Shown in pieces: positions 1 through 12,000 of a stretch of DNA of 64,000 nucleotides. The position numbers and the translations under genes were made by a program. The notes under the pieces are model-generated. The model was not told the origin of the DNA and ran no database searches. It was given only the letters and a program-made list of their open reading frames with translations. This DNA comes from Methanoregula sp. (GTDB lineage: Archaea; Halobacteriota; Methanomicrobia; Methanomicrobiales; Methanospirillaceae). Where the stretch lies: NCBI GenBank assembly GCA_030694985.1, contig JAUYTV010000016.1:22037-86036 (forward strand). The letters run 5' to 3'. Positions within the stretch are counted from its first letter, which is position 1, and each line of letters begins with the position of its first letter.

Positions 1-3000
1 GTCATAGGACTGGATAGCTTCCCGGAACTGCTCAAGTGTTGCATATGCAATACCACGGTACGCAAAAATTTCCGCAGAGCGGGGCTTGTTCTCAAGCGCA
101 TGGTTGTATGCGGTGATCGCAGCATCAACATTACCCTGTTCTGCGTATGCTCTTCCCATCCAGAAAAATGCAGGAGCGCAGGTAGGAGAACATTCGATTG
201 CGTGTTCGAATGCGGAAATGGCCCATTCATAATTACCCAGTGAGAAATATGCTCTTCCATTTTCATAAAGCGCATCAGCAAATCCGGGATTAATTGCCAG
301 TAACCGATCGAATGCGACAATTGCATCTTTAAAATTCTCATTACGTATCAGGGCACGTCCTTTTTCGTAGAGTGCCTCTTCAGAATCAGGTTTTATTGCA
401 AGTGCCGAATCAAAAGCAGCGATCGCATCACCATACCGTTTAATCCGGGCAAGGGCAATTCCTTTGTACTGGAATGCTTCATAGTACCGGGTATTAAGGG
501 TCAACGCTTTTTCAAATAAGGCAATTGCTTCATCATACTGTTCCCGGTGAACCAGTGCAACACCCTTGTGATAAAACGCCTCGGGATATGCAGGCTGGCG
601 TTCCAGAGCCAAATCAAAGGCATCAGCCGCTTCTGTGTACCGTTTCAGCTGGATCAGGGCAATGCCACGGTATAAATATGGAACCTCGTAGGCAGGGTCA
701 ATTGCAACCGCACGATCATAGCAGTCCAGTGCTGAATCGTAACTGCCCAGATTTGTCTCGGCAATACCGCGATAGAGCCATGAATCAGCGTAAGTCCCGT
801 TTTGTGCAAGCGCTTTATCAAAAGCGCTGATGGCCTCATGATACATTGAAAGCCCGGACAGTGCTTGTCCTTTCTGGAAGTATGCTTCAGCGCACCTGGG
901 CCGGTGTGACAGGGCCGCATCCAGGTTTCTAATCGCATCCTGGTACCTTCCCAGACGGACATTTGATACACCGAGATTGTAATGTGCCTGTGCATCTTTG
1001 TTATCGATACCCAGTGCCTTGTTATAGCAGTTGATCGCGTCCTGCTCTTTATGCAATGCTGAAAGGGCAATACCTTTTCCGGTCCAGATCATCGCAGCTG
1101 TCGGACGGATACGCAGTGCAGGATCAAATGCTGCAATTGCATCTTCATACCGTCTAAGTCGGATAAGTGCCCGCCCTTTCTGGTACAGGGCATCAATATT
1201 TTTCGGTTCGATCAAGATCGCATTTTCAAACGATTGTGTTGCCTCTTTGTACATTCCCAGTTGGAAGAGCGAACGTCCCTTATTAAAGAAGGCAAGCGTA
1301 TAATCGGGACGTATCTCAAGCGCCCGGGCAAATGCTTCAATCGCATCATCGTATCCTCCGAGAGCATAGAGTGCACTACCTTTCAGGTACCATGCCTCTG
1401 CATTGGACTGGTCGATCTTCAATGTCCTGACATAAGCTTCAATCGCATCATTATATCGCGTAAGTCCGGCCAGAGCCCGCCCGCGATGCAGCCATCCGTC
1501 GATCGATTGCGGGTCAATCTGGAGCATGCGATCGAACGCAACAATTGCATCAGTCTGCCGCCCGATAGCAGCCAGGGATAAACCTTTGTTGTAATGTGCC
1601 AGAGCATTGCCTGCATCAAGATCAATGTTTTTGTTAAATGCGATGATGGCATCTTCGTGCCGTCCCAGATGCGCAAGTGCAAGCCCTTTATCATAATATA
1701 CCGCAGCGTAATTTTTCTCGATCGCTAATGCTTTATCGAATGTTTTTACCGCTTCGCGATACATGCCAAGTGATGAAAGTGATCGGCCCTTGTCATAGAA
1801 CGCTTCTCCAAATGCAGGATCAATTTCCAGTGCCAGATCATGCTCTTTTGCTGCTTCTTCAAACCTGCCAAGATGATAGAGGGCCTTTCCTTTGAAATGA
1901 TGAGTTTGTGCATGTGCAGGATCGAGCGAGAGCGCACGGTTGTATACAGTGATTGCTTCTTTTGTCCGGTTGAGAATATCCAAAGAACGGGCCTTGTTAT
2001 AAACGGCGGCAAAACTATCAGGCTGGAGACTCAGGCATTGATCGAATGCCACTATGGCTTTTTCATGCCGGTTGATCCTTGCAAGGATAAGAGCCAGTTC
2101 CAGCCATGCAGCCGGATTTTCCGGAGTAAGTGTGAGCAGATGCTCGTAGGATTCTGCGGACTTGGCATAGTCTCCTGCTTCAGATAATGCAGCAGACCGA
2201 TAATAGAGTGTACCGGTATTATCTGGATCTGATTCAAGTGATTCATCCAGTGACCGGACCGCTTCTGAAAACTTTTTGAGATGGAACAAGGCAAGACCTT
2301 TTTCATATAATGCAATCGCATCTCCGGGTTTGAGTTGGATGGCCCGATTAAATGCCAAAATGGCGTCATCCATCTTCCCAAGAAGAGCATAAGCCATACC
2401 CTGTTCAAGGAATGCCCGGTAAGAGTCCGGGTTATACGAAGTGGCATGGGAAAAAGCATCGATTGCTTCTCCGTAATGCTTGAGATGCAGGAGTACTGAA
2501 CCTTTCTCTGTCCAGATATCGGGATCTGTCGCATTCAGGTTAAGAGCTGCATTAAAAGCAACTCCGGCTTCTTCGTACCTGCCAACGATAACCAGAGAGA
2601 GTCCCTGTTCATAGGGGGGTTCAAACCGCTCTGGAAGATGGGCAGCTGCGGCTCCAAGGATTTCTGCAGATTCTGCATATCTTTCAAGATGGACGAGCGC
2701 ACGTCCTTTTTCAAAGAGTATTTCGCCGTTATCCGGCTCGCGGCCCAGTGCAATGTCAAATATATGAATGGCGTCTTCATATTTTTCCAGCCGTGCTAAT
2801 GTTCTTCCCTCTAAAAAGAGGAGGGAGATATTGTATGGATCACCGTTCCGGGCACGCTCAAATGCAACAACTGCCTCATTATCCATGCCCAGATGCTCAT
2901 AAGCGATACCGGTATGGTACCATGCACCAACATGTTCAGGTTCGTACGAGAGCATCCCTGCCAATGCAGTGATCTCTTCGTCATATCGCCCGAGTTCTTC

Positions 3001-6000
3001 GAGAGCAAGCCCATTTTCCAGATACGCCTTAACAAAACCGGGATCGCAGGCAATCGTCCGGTCAAATGAGTGTGTGGCATTTTCATACCGGTGTAAAGCC
3101 ACATATGCACGACCTAAGGCAAAGTGTCCATCCCGCCTGCTGTCATCAAGAGAGAGAGCCTGTAAAAATGCCACAATTGCTTCATCATACCGTAATAACC
3201 GGAAAAGTGCACAGCCTTTTTCGAAAAATGAACCATACACTTTTGGATCAAAACCGATCGCCTTTTCAAATGCTGCTGCTGCTTTCTCAAACTGGCTGGT
3301 TTTAGACAGGGCAAGACCTTTGTTATACCAGACATCATAGTTGCCACCGTCAAGACTGATGGCAGAGTCAAATGCCAAAATTGCATCTTTGAATTTTTTT
3401 GTGTGTGAGAGTGCAATACCCTTGTAATAATAGGCCGGGGCATATGAGGCATTAACAGACAGTCCCTTATCAAAGGCTTTTACGGCTTCTTTGTAATGGG
3501 AAAGACGGAGGTTTGCAAGGCCTGTGTCAAAAAATGCAGTGGCAAAATGCGGATCGATTCCCGTTGCACGTTCAAATGCTGTGATTGCATCGGTATCCCG
3601 TTCTAACCGGGTTAAGGCTACACCTTTGTCATAACAGGCATTGGCAAATTTCGGATTAATGGCAAGAGCACGATCATACGATAAGACGGCTTCATCAAAT
3701 CTGCCCAGTTCAAAGAGGGCAATTCCACGGTCATACCACCCGTTTGCTGACACGGGCTTGAGCTCGAGGGCACGGGTTAGTGCATCCACTGCGGGTTCAA
3801 ACTCCCCTGTCGAGAGATGTGCGCTTCCTTTCTTAAACCATCCTGGGGCACATGCAGGATCTGCTGACAGCACCCGCTCAAAACATTCTATTGCTTCCCT
3901 AGTTCTTACCAGTTCAAGATAGGATTTGCCCTTCCTGTACCATGCTGTGCTGTTCTCAGGTTCCAGTGCAAGAGCCCGGTCAAATGATTCTAACGATTCT
4001 GCGTACCGCTCACATTCATACAGAGCACTTCCTTTCAGAATCCAGACTTCTGATCGGTTATTCTCACGATCCAGGGCAGATTCAATCGGGACAAGTGCAT
4101 CAGTAAACCTGTGAAGTTTTGTTAAGGCGAGTGCCCGCTGGTACATAACCGTTGCATCTTCAGGTGTCAGATCAAGCATCTTGTCAAATACCTGCAGGGC
4201 ATTTTCATATTTGCCAAGCTGTGCATATGCAAGGCCGGACTGGTAAATCGCATCGTAAATCGAAGAATCCTGTGTAACTGCTGCTTTAAATTCCCGGATT
4301 GCTTTTTCGTATTTTCCTGTTGCGTTCAGTGCGAGACCCTTCTGGTAATGTGCCCCGGCATGTTCAGGAAGATATTCAAGAGTATAATCGAATGATTTGA
4401 TCGCTTCAGTATAGTTTAAAAGACGGGCATACGCAAGTCCTTTTCCAAAGGCTGCGTCAGCGAATGTTGAGTCCAGTGATAACGCGAGATCATAGGATGT
4501 GATGGCAGCTTCATCCTGTCCGAGTGCAAAGTGTGCCTCGCCTTTACCAAATGCGGCATGCGCATCCTTTGGATTTAGTTTCAGTGTCTTTGTAAATGCA
4601 TCAACAACCCCGTTAAAATCCCTAAGTAAAGTCTGTACCTGTCCTTTCTCAAACCATGTTGCCGGATCATCCGGTGCAATTTCGATCGAACGATTCAGGG
4701 AATTTAATGCATCCGAATATCGGTCAATGACAAGGAGTGCGTGAGCCCGGTTCGCATGAACCTGTGCGTCATCCAGACCAAGAGCGATTGCCTTATCAAA
4801 AGCAACAACGGCTTCTTCATACCTTTCAAGGGTAGCAAGAATGAGTCCTTTCTGATAAGCGGCATCCGTGAGATGAGGGTTGAATTCAAGGGTACGATCG
4901 AATGCAGTAAGGGCATCTTCAAACCGGTGAAGATTTGTTAAAGCGAGCGCCCGTTGGTACAGAATCGTTGCATCGGCAGGTGTTATTTCCAGCATCTGGT
5001 CAAAAGCACGGAGGGCATTTTCATGTTTGCCAAGCTGGACATAGGCAAAACCAGACTGGTAGATCGCATCATGAATTGAAGAATCATGTGTCAGCGCAGT
5101 CTTGAATTCCTTGATCGCCCGATCGTATTTTCCGATTTTATTCAGTGCAAGACCTTTCTGGTAATGTGCACCTGCATGTCCAGGAATATATTCAAGAGTA
5201 TAATCGAATGCTTTGATAGCTTCCTGATAATTTAAAAGACGGGCAAGGGCGAGTCCTTTTCCATAGGCTGCGTCAGCGAATGTGGAATCCAGAGATAACG
5301 CGAGATCATAGGCAGTGATTGCGTCATCATCCCGCTCAAGCCTGAACAGTGCCTCGCCTTTTCCAAACAATGCATGAGCATCCTTTGGACTCAGTTCCAG
5401 TGTTTTTTCAAAAGCACCAACTGCGCCATTGAAATCCTCAAGGAATGCCAGTGCCTGACCTTTCTCAAACCAGGCAGCCGCATCTTTTGGTGCGAGTTCT
5501 ATCGAACGATTCAAAGAACCCAATGCATCGTTATACCGCCCGGCAACCAAAAGCGCATGTCCACGACTGAACAGGATCCGGGCGCTCTCATCTCCTATAG
5601 TAAGAGCGTGATTAAAAAGGCCTATCGCCTCATCATTCCGGCCAAGAATAAAAAGCGCCAGACCCTTGTGATAGGCAGCATTCTGTTGCCATGGGTTGAG
5701 TTCAAGGGTGCGATCATATGCAGGAAGGGATTCTTCGTATTGTTCAAGCTGTTGAAGGGTCTCTGCTTTTTCAAACCATGCAACTGTGCATGAACTATCG
5801 TTTGCAAGTGCATTCTCAAACGCGTGTAATGCATCATCAAACAATGCCATACGGGCATACCCCTGTCCCTTGTAGTACCATGCTGCGGTATTTTGGGGGT
5901 CAATGCCCAATACTTTTTCAAAGAGAGTGATAGCATCTTCCCACCGTTTGAGGTGCATATAGGCTTTTGCCCGGAAGAACAGGGTTTTGGTATCCTGCGG

Positions 6001-9000
6001 TCTCGTCTTTAAGGATTTTCCCAGTGCCTCTACTGATTCTTTGAACCGGTTCAGGCGATACAGTGCATATCCCTTACAGGTGAGGATATCCGGATTGGCC
6101 TTGTCGTAATCCAGTGCATGATCAAGGGATATGACCCCATCTTCATACCTCTGAAGTTTAATGAGGGCCTCTCCCCGCGCATGGTGTGCCCGTCCATTCT
6201 CGGGATCGATAAGAAGTGCAGCATCAAATGCAGAAATTGAATCTTCGTGTCGTCCAACCTGTGCAAGGGCAAGACCTTTTGCCAGGAGAGATGGGGCATC
6301 ATGACTGTCACTTGAAAGAGCCCGTTCAAACGATAGGATCGCTTCTGCGTAATTTCCCAGTTCAAAGAGTACAAATCCTTTTTCTGCATGAACCCTTGAT
6401 GTATCAAGCCCAAGGGTGATGCTCAGGTTAAACACTTCAAGGGCAGATTCTGCCCTTTTCATCCGGGTTAAGGCAAGTCCTTTTTCATAGAGAATATGAA
6501 CGGAATCGGGTTTGATGGAGAGAAATGCATCAAAGGTTTCCACTGCATTTTCGTAATTTTGCAGTATGACTAATGCTCTTCCTTTGCCGCACAAGGCGTC
6601 ACTATTTACCGGGTTGAGCTCAAGCGTACGATCAAATGATTCCACAGCATCTTTTTCATGATTTAACTTTGCCTGTGCCTTGCCCTTATACAAAAATGCA
6701 CGTTCGCATGCAGGATCAAGCAAGTTGACCCGATCATAAGACTGAATTGCATTATCATATAATCCCAGTTTATCCAATGCACGTGCCTCACCATAGAGCG
6801 CAGTAACCTCTTTTTGATCTTCAGCAATTACCCTGCCGAATGCATCAGCTGCATCCTTATAGCGTTCCAGTTTAAAAAGTGCCCGTCCCTTCTCGCGATA
6901 TGCAGGGAAAAAATCAGGAATCAGGCTGTTTGCCTGTTCAAAAGCTGCGACAGATCCGGAAAAATTACCAAGACGGTACAATGCGATACCTTTGTAATAG
7001 AAGGCCTCCCCAAATTCGGGCTGGTTGACCAGAGCCTGATCGAACGAGCCTGCCGCATCAGAAGGAGCATCAAGACTGAGTTGTGCACGCCCTTTGTAAA
7101 ACCATGAATGGGCATTGTTCGAATCGATCTCGAGTGCGTTATTGTAAGACAGGATTGCTTCCTGGTAGCGCTCTCCGGCGGAAAGACAGAATCCTTTGAT
7201 CAGCCATGCATTGGCAATCTTCGGATTTGTCTCAAGCGTTTTTGTTAGCGCATCTATGGCGTCAGCAAATTTTCCCAGTTCAGCAAGTGAGAGCCCTTTA
7301 TGGTACAGGGCATCGGTGTATCCAGGATCAATATCAAGGGCCAGAGTAAATGACGAGACTGCCTCTTCGTGCTGAACCAATAATGCGTAAGAGAGTCCTT
7401 GCTGGTAAACAATATCAGCCCTCCTTGGTTCAATTTTATGGGCTGCCTCAAACACGATAATTGCATCGGTGTAATTCTCCAGATGAGTAAGCGCCCGTCC
7501 CTTCTGGTAGAGCGTATCTGCATTATCCGGGGTAATTTCAAGAGTGATGTTGAACGAGAGCACCGCCTCTTCAAACATGCCAATTGCACATAGGGCAATT
7601 CCTTTATGGTAGAACGCCGTGGCATAACCGGGAATCAGATCGAGTACATGATCAAAGGATTCTATTGCCTCCTTATGTTTTTCCAGATGTATGAGGGCAA
7701 GTCCTTTGTCGAAATATGCCTGTGCATTGGTCTTGTCCAGCTCGATTGTCCGGTTAAATGCAAGGACCGCCTTGTCGTATTGTTCCAGATCTAAAAATGC
7801 AACGCCTTTGCGGTACCATGCCCCTGAAAATTCCGGATTAATCTCGATTGCCCGTTCAGCAGCAGCAAGGGAATCTTCATTGCGTCCCAGATCGTGCAGT
7901 GCAAGCGCTTTGTAAAAAGCTGCATCTGCAAATTGGGGTTTAAGTTCCAGCGAGCGGTCAAAGGAGTCAAGTGCATCGCGGTAAAGGCCAAGAGTATAAA
8001 GAGACAGTCCTTTCTGGTAGACGGAAGACACATCAGTAGGAAGCAAAGAGAGTGCCCGGTCAAATGCAGTAATTGCATCGTTATGCCTGCCGGTTTTTGC
8101 TAGTGCATAACCCCGGTTATTATGCGCCTTTTCAAAATCGGGATTAATATCGAGCGCCAAATCAAATGAAGAAACCGCATCATCATATCGCAATAGTTTT
8201 AAAAGAACGAGACCTTTATGGAAATGAGCCTCGCAAAATGCCGGGTTTAGTTCCAATGCCCGGTCGTATGATTCATTGGCTTCAGTGAAGTTCCCAAGAT
8301 CGAACAAGGCCCGGCCTTTTTGATAATATGCAAAGGAGTTATGGGGGACCTCATGGATAGTACGGTCGAAATCCTTAATGGATTCCCGCAATTTTCCCAG
8401 TTGATAAAGAGCCAGCCCTTTTTTTAATCGGGCGTCTGTGAATTTTGGTTTGAGATGGAGCGTTTTATCAAAGGAAAATACGGCCTCACTAAACATCTCT
8501 AAGTTTGCATAGGATTGCCCCTTGTGGTAAAAAGCGAGTGCGTTGTCCGGATCATAGATAAGGGCCTTGTCAAATGCCTCAAGGGCTTCTTTATTCCGGT
8601 CAAGTTTCTGGAGAGAGATGCCACGGTTAAAGTGCCCTTGCGCGTTACTCGTATCATTCTCGAGATTGCGGTCAAAAGCATCGATCGCTTCTTTGTATTT
8701 ATCCAGTTTGAGATAGGAAAAGCCCAGGTAATAATAGGCTTCCGTATACGAAGATTCGATCTCAAGCGCACAGTTAAACGCATCAACTGCTTCCTTGTAC
8801 ATGCCAATCTCTGTTAACGACCGGCCTTTATTGTACCAGACAGGGGCAGATGGCTTAAGTGCAATCGTCTTATCAAAAGCAACAATTGCATCCTGGTGAT
8901 CCCCAAGTTTTGAGAGGGCCAGTCCTTTGTGGTACTGGGCATCACTGTTGAGAGGATCGATCTCAAGCAGCACTTCAAACACATGGATTGACTCTTCAAC

Positions 9001-12000
9001 CCGGTTGATCTTTTCAAGTGACAGCCCTTTGTAATGGAATGCCTCAAGACACCGGTGATCCAATGCAATTGCATTATCAAACGCATCAATGGCATCCTGG
9101 TATCTCCCCAGATCATAATATGCCCTGCCGCTTTTTACCCAGGCATCAACATGCCCGGGATCAATTTTTACTGCTTTGGTATATGCAGTAATGGCATCAT
9201 GAGTTTTTCCGAGTTCATTTAAGGCATCGCCTTTACAAACCCAGATATCCCGTAACGATGGATTTATGTCCAGTCCGCGGGTGTAGGCAACAATCGCATC
9301 CGTAGTTTTTCCCATCTCATAAAGGACATGTCCTTTTTTTACCCAGCCTTCGGACAGGTTTGGATCAATCTCAAGGACTTTTGTAAATGCTATCAGTGCG
9401 TCGGGTTTTTTTAATAGACTGATATTTGCATTTCCTTTCAGCATCCAGATATCGACAAGAGTCGGATTCAAAGAGAGGATACGGTCTGCTGTTTCAATGG
9501 CCTCTGCATACCGTGTGAGATAGATTAAGGATTCAGCCCGGTAGATCAGCGCCTCCATCAGCGAGGGATTTGCTGCCAGACTCTTATCAATACTTATTAC
9601 CGCTTCTTCATGACTGGAGAGGTGTGCAAGTGCCATACCTTGGTACATGTACCCTTCAGAAAGAGATGGGTCCATGTCGGTTGCTGACTTAAGTGCCCCT
9701 AACGCCTTCTCGTATTGCTTTGACTGGAGATAGGCAATGCCAAGATAATGATAGGACTGGGGATTTGCCGGATCCCGCTCAATAGCCTGTTCAAAGGTGT
9801 TTACTGCATCCTCATATCTTTCAGACTGTATGAGTGCTATACCCCTGAAATGATATGCCGGGGCATTGGTGGGATCGATCGTGAGCGCCTGATCAAAAGC
9901 TCTGACCGCTTCATCGTAGCGTTCCCGCCCGGCAAGAGAGATACCAAGATAGTAGTATGCCAAGCCATTTTCGGGTTGCAAGGTGAGAACACGTTCAAAG
10001 GTTTTGATCGCATCATCATACCGTTCACGCTGGGCAAGAGCAAGTCCTTTGTGATAGAGCGTCTGAGGATCATCCGGAAAGAGTTCAAGCGCCTGATCAT
10101 AAGACAGCACCGCTTCAAGGTGTTTCCCCATTCTGGCAAGTGCAGTGCCCCGCTCATACCAAGCAGGTGCGCAGCGGCGGTTGATTTCCAGCACCCGGTC
10201 AAATGCTTTTACCGCATCTTCGGTCTTATCCAGCGCTGCAAGAGAAAGACCGGAATAATACCATGCCGAAATATTTTCTGCATCATCTTCCAGTGCCAGA
10301 TTTAGTATAGTAACTGCATCTGAAAACCGGGAGAGGTTGACAAGAGCAATTCCTTTTTTTACTGTGGCTTCAGTGAGTTGAGGGTTAAGGGCAATCGCTT
10401 TTTCAAACGCTTCAACTGATTTTTCTTCCAATCCCAGGTGAGATAGGGTTACACCTTTTTTGAGCCAGGCATCAACAAGGGTAGGATCCTGTTCAAGAGC
10501 ATAGTTAAAAGCGACATTTGCCTCTTCAAATCTCCTCAGGTGCATCAGGGCTGCGCCTTTCTCACTGGCAGCATCTGCATGCCGAGGAGAGAGAGCAAGA
10601 ACCCGGTCAAATGCGGCAACAGCATCGTCAAACCGGTTGACCTTTTGGAGAGATTTTGCCCGATAATACTGGGAATTGAGGTGTGCAGGGTCAATATCTA
10701 TTACACTTTCGAATGCCTGTACCGCTTTTTCATAATTCCCGATATGGAAAAGTGCCTGGGCTTTTTCATAGAGAGCATCGATATTTTGAGGAGCAAATAC
10801 AAGAACCTGTTCAAATGTCTTTAAGGCCTCATCGTATTGCTCATTTTTTACAAGAGCAAGTCCTTTTTTGAAGAGTGTTTCCCTATTGTCAGGATCGAAC
10901 TCAAGTGCATTATTATAGGAATTTATTGCATCCGGCAGTCGGTTGGTTAAAAGAAGTGCGTTTCCCCGCTCGTAATGAGCTCTCGAGAAATGGTTATTGA
11001 TCTCCAGTGCCTTATCAAATGCCCGGATCGCTTCATCAAACCGGTTTAAGGAAAGGAGGGCAATGCCCTTATAGCACCATGCCCAGACATCCTGTGGATT
11101 ATCTTCAAGGGAACGGTTGAAAAGAACGATTGCCTCGCCAAACCGGTCAAGGTTCACCAGCGCTATTCCCTTGCGGACTGATGCTTCGTTATGTTTTGGG
11201 TTTAAGAGAATTGCTTTATCAAATGCGACAATGGCATCATCCTGCATACCAAGAGTTGCCAGAGATATTCCTTTATGGAACCAGGCATTGATAAGAGAAG
11301 GATTCTGTTCAAGTGCTTCGTCAAAGACCAGAAGAGCTTCATCAAGCCGTTCAAGTTGCACAAGAGCCATTGCTTTTTCATACAATGCGCCGGCATTTTG
11401 TGGGGAGAGAACAAGAACGCAGTCAAATGCATCTATGGCATCGTCATAGCGCATAAGTTGCATGAGCATCATGCCACGCTGGTAGAGAGTCAGCGTGTGG
11501 GAAGGATCGATCTCTGCTGCCCGATCAAAAGCATCGAAAGCATCACTATACCGACCCAGGCTGGTAAGTGCGAGTCCCCGGTTGTAATGCGCATTTACAT
11601 AATTGGGATTGATGGCAATGGCACGTTCAAACGCTTCGATTGCCTCTTTTGACTGTTCAAGCCGTGCGTAAGAAAGACCCAGGTCATAGAATGCCTGCGC
11701 ATATGCAGGCTTTATCTCAATACTCCGCAGGTATGCATCAACCGCATCTTCAAATTTTCCGAGTTTTGCAAGCAGGAGTCCTTTCTGGTGGTATGCCTGG
11801 GGGTTTTTTGGTTGTTCTTCAATTGTCCTGTCAAATTCAGTTATCGCTTCAGTATTTCGTCCCAGTTTTGCAAGGGCAAATCCTTTGTGGTACAATGCAT
11901 CCGCATATGCCGGACGGATTTGCAGTGCAAGGTCATAGGCAAGAATTGCTTCAGCATAGCGACTGAGATGTGCATAGGACAATCCCTTCTGGTACACAGC

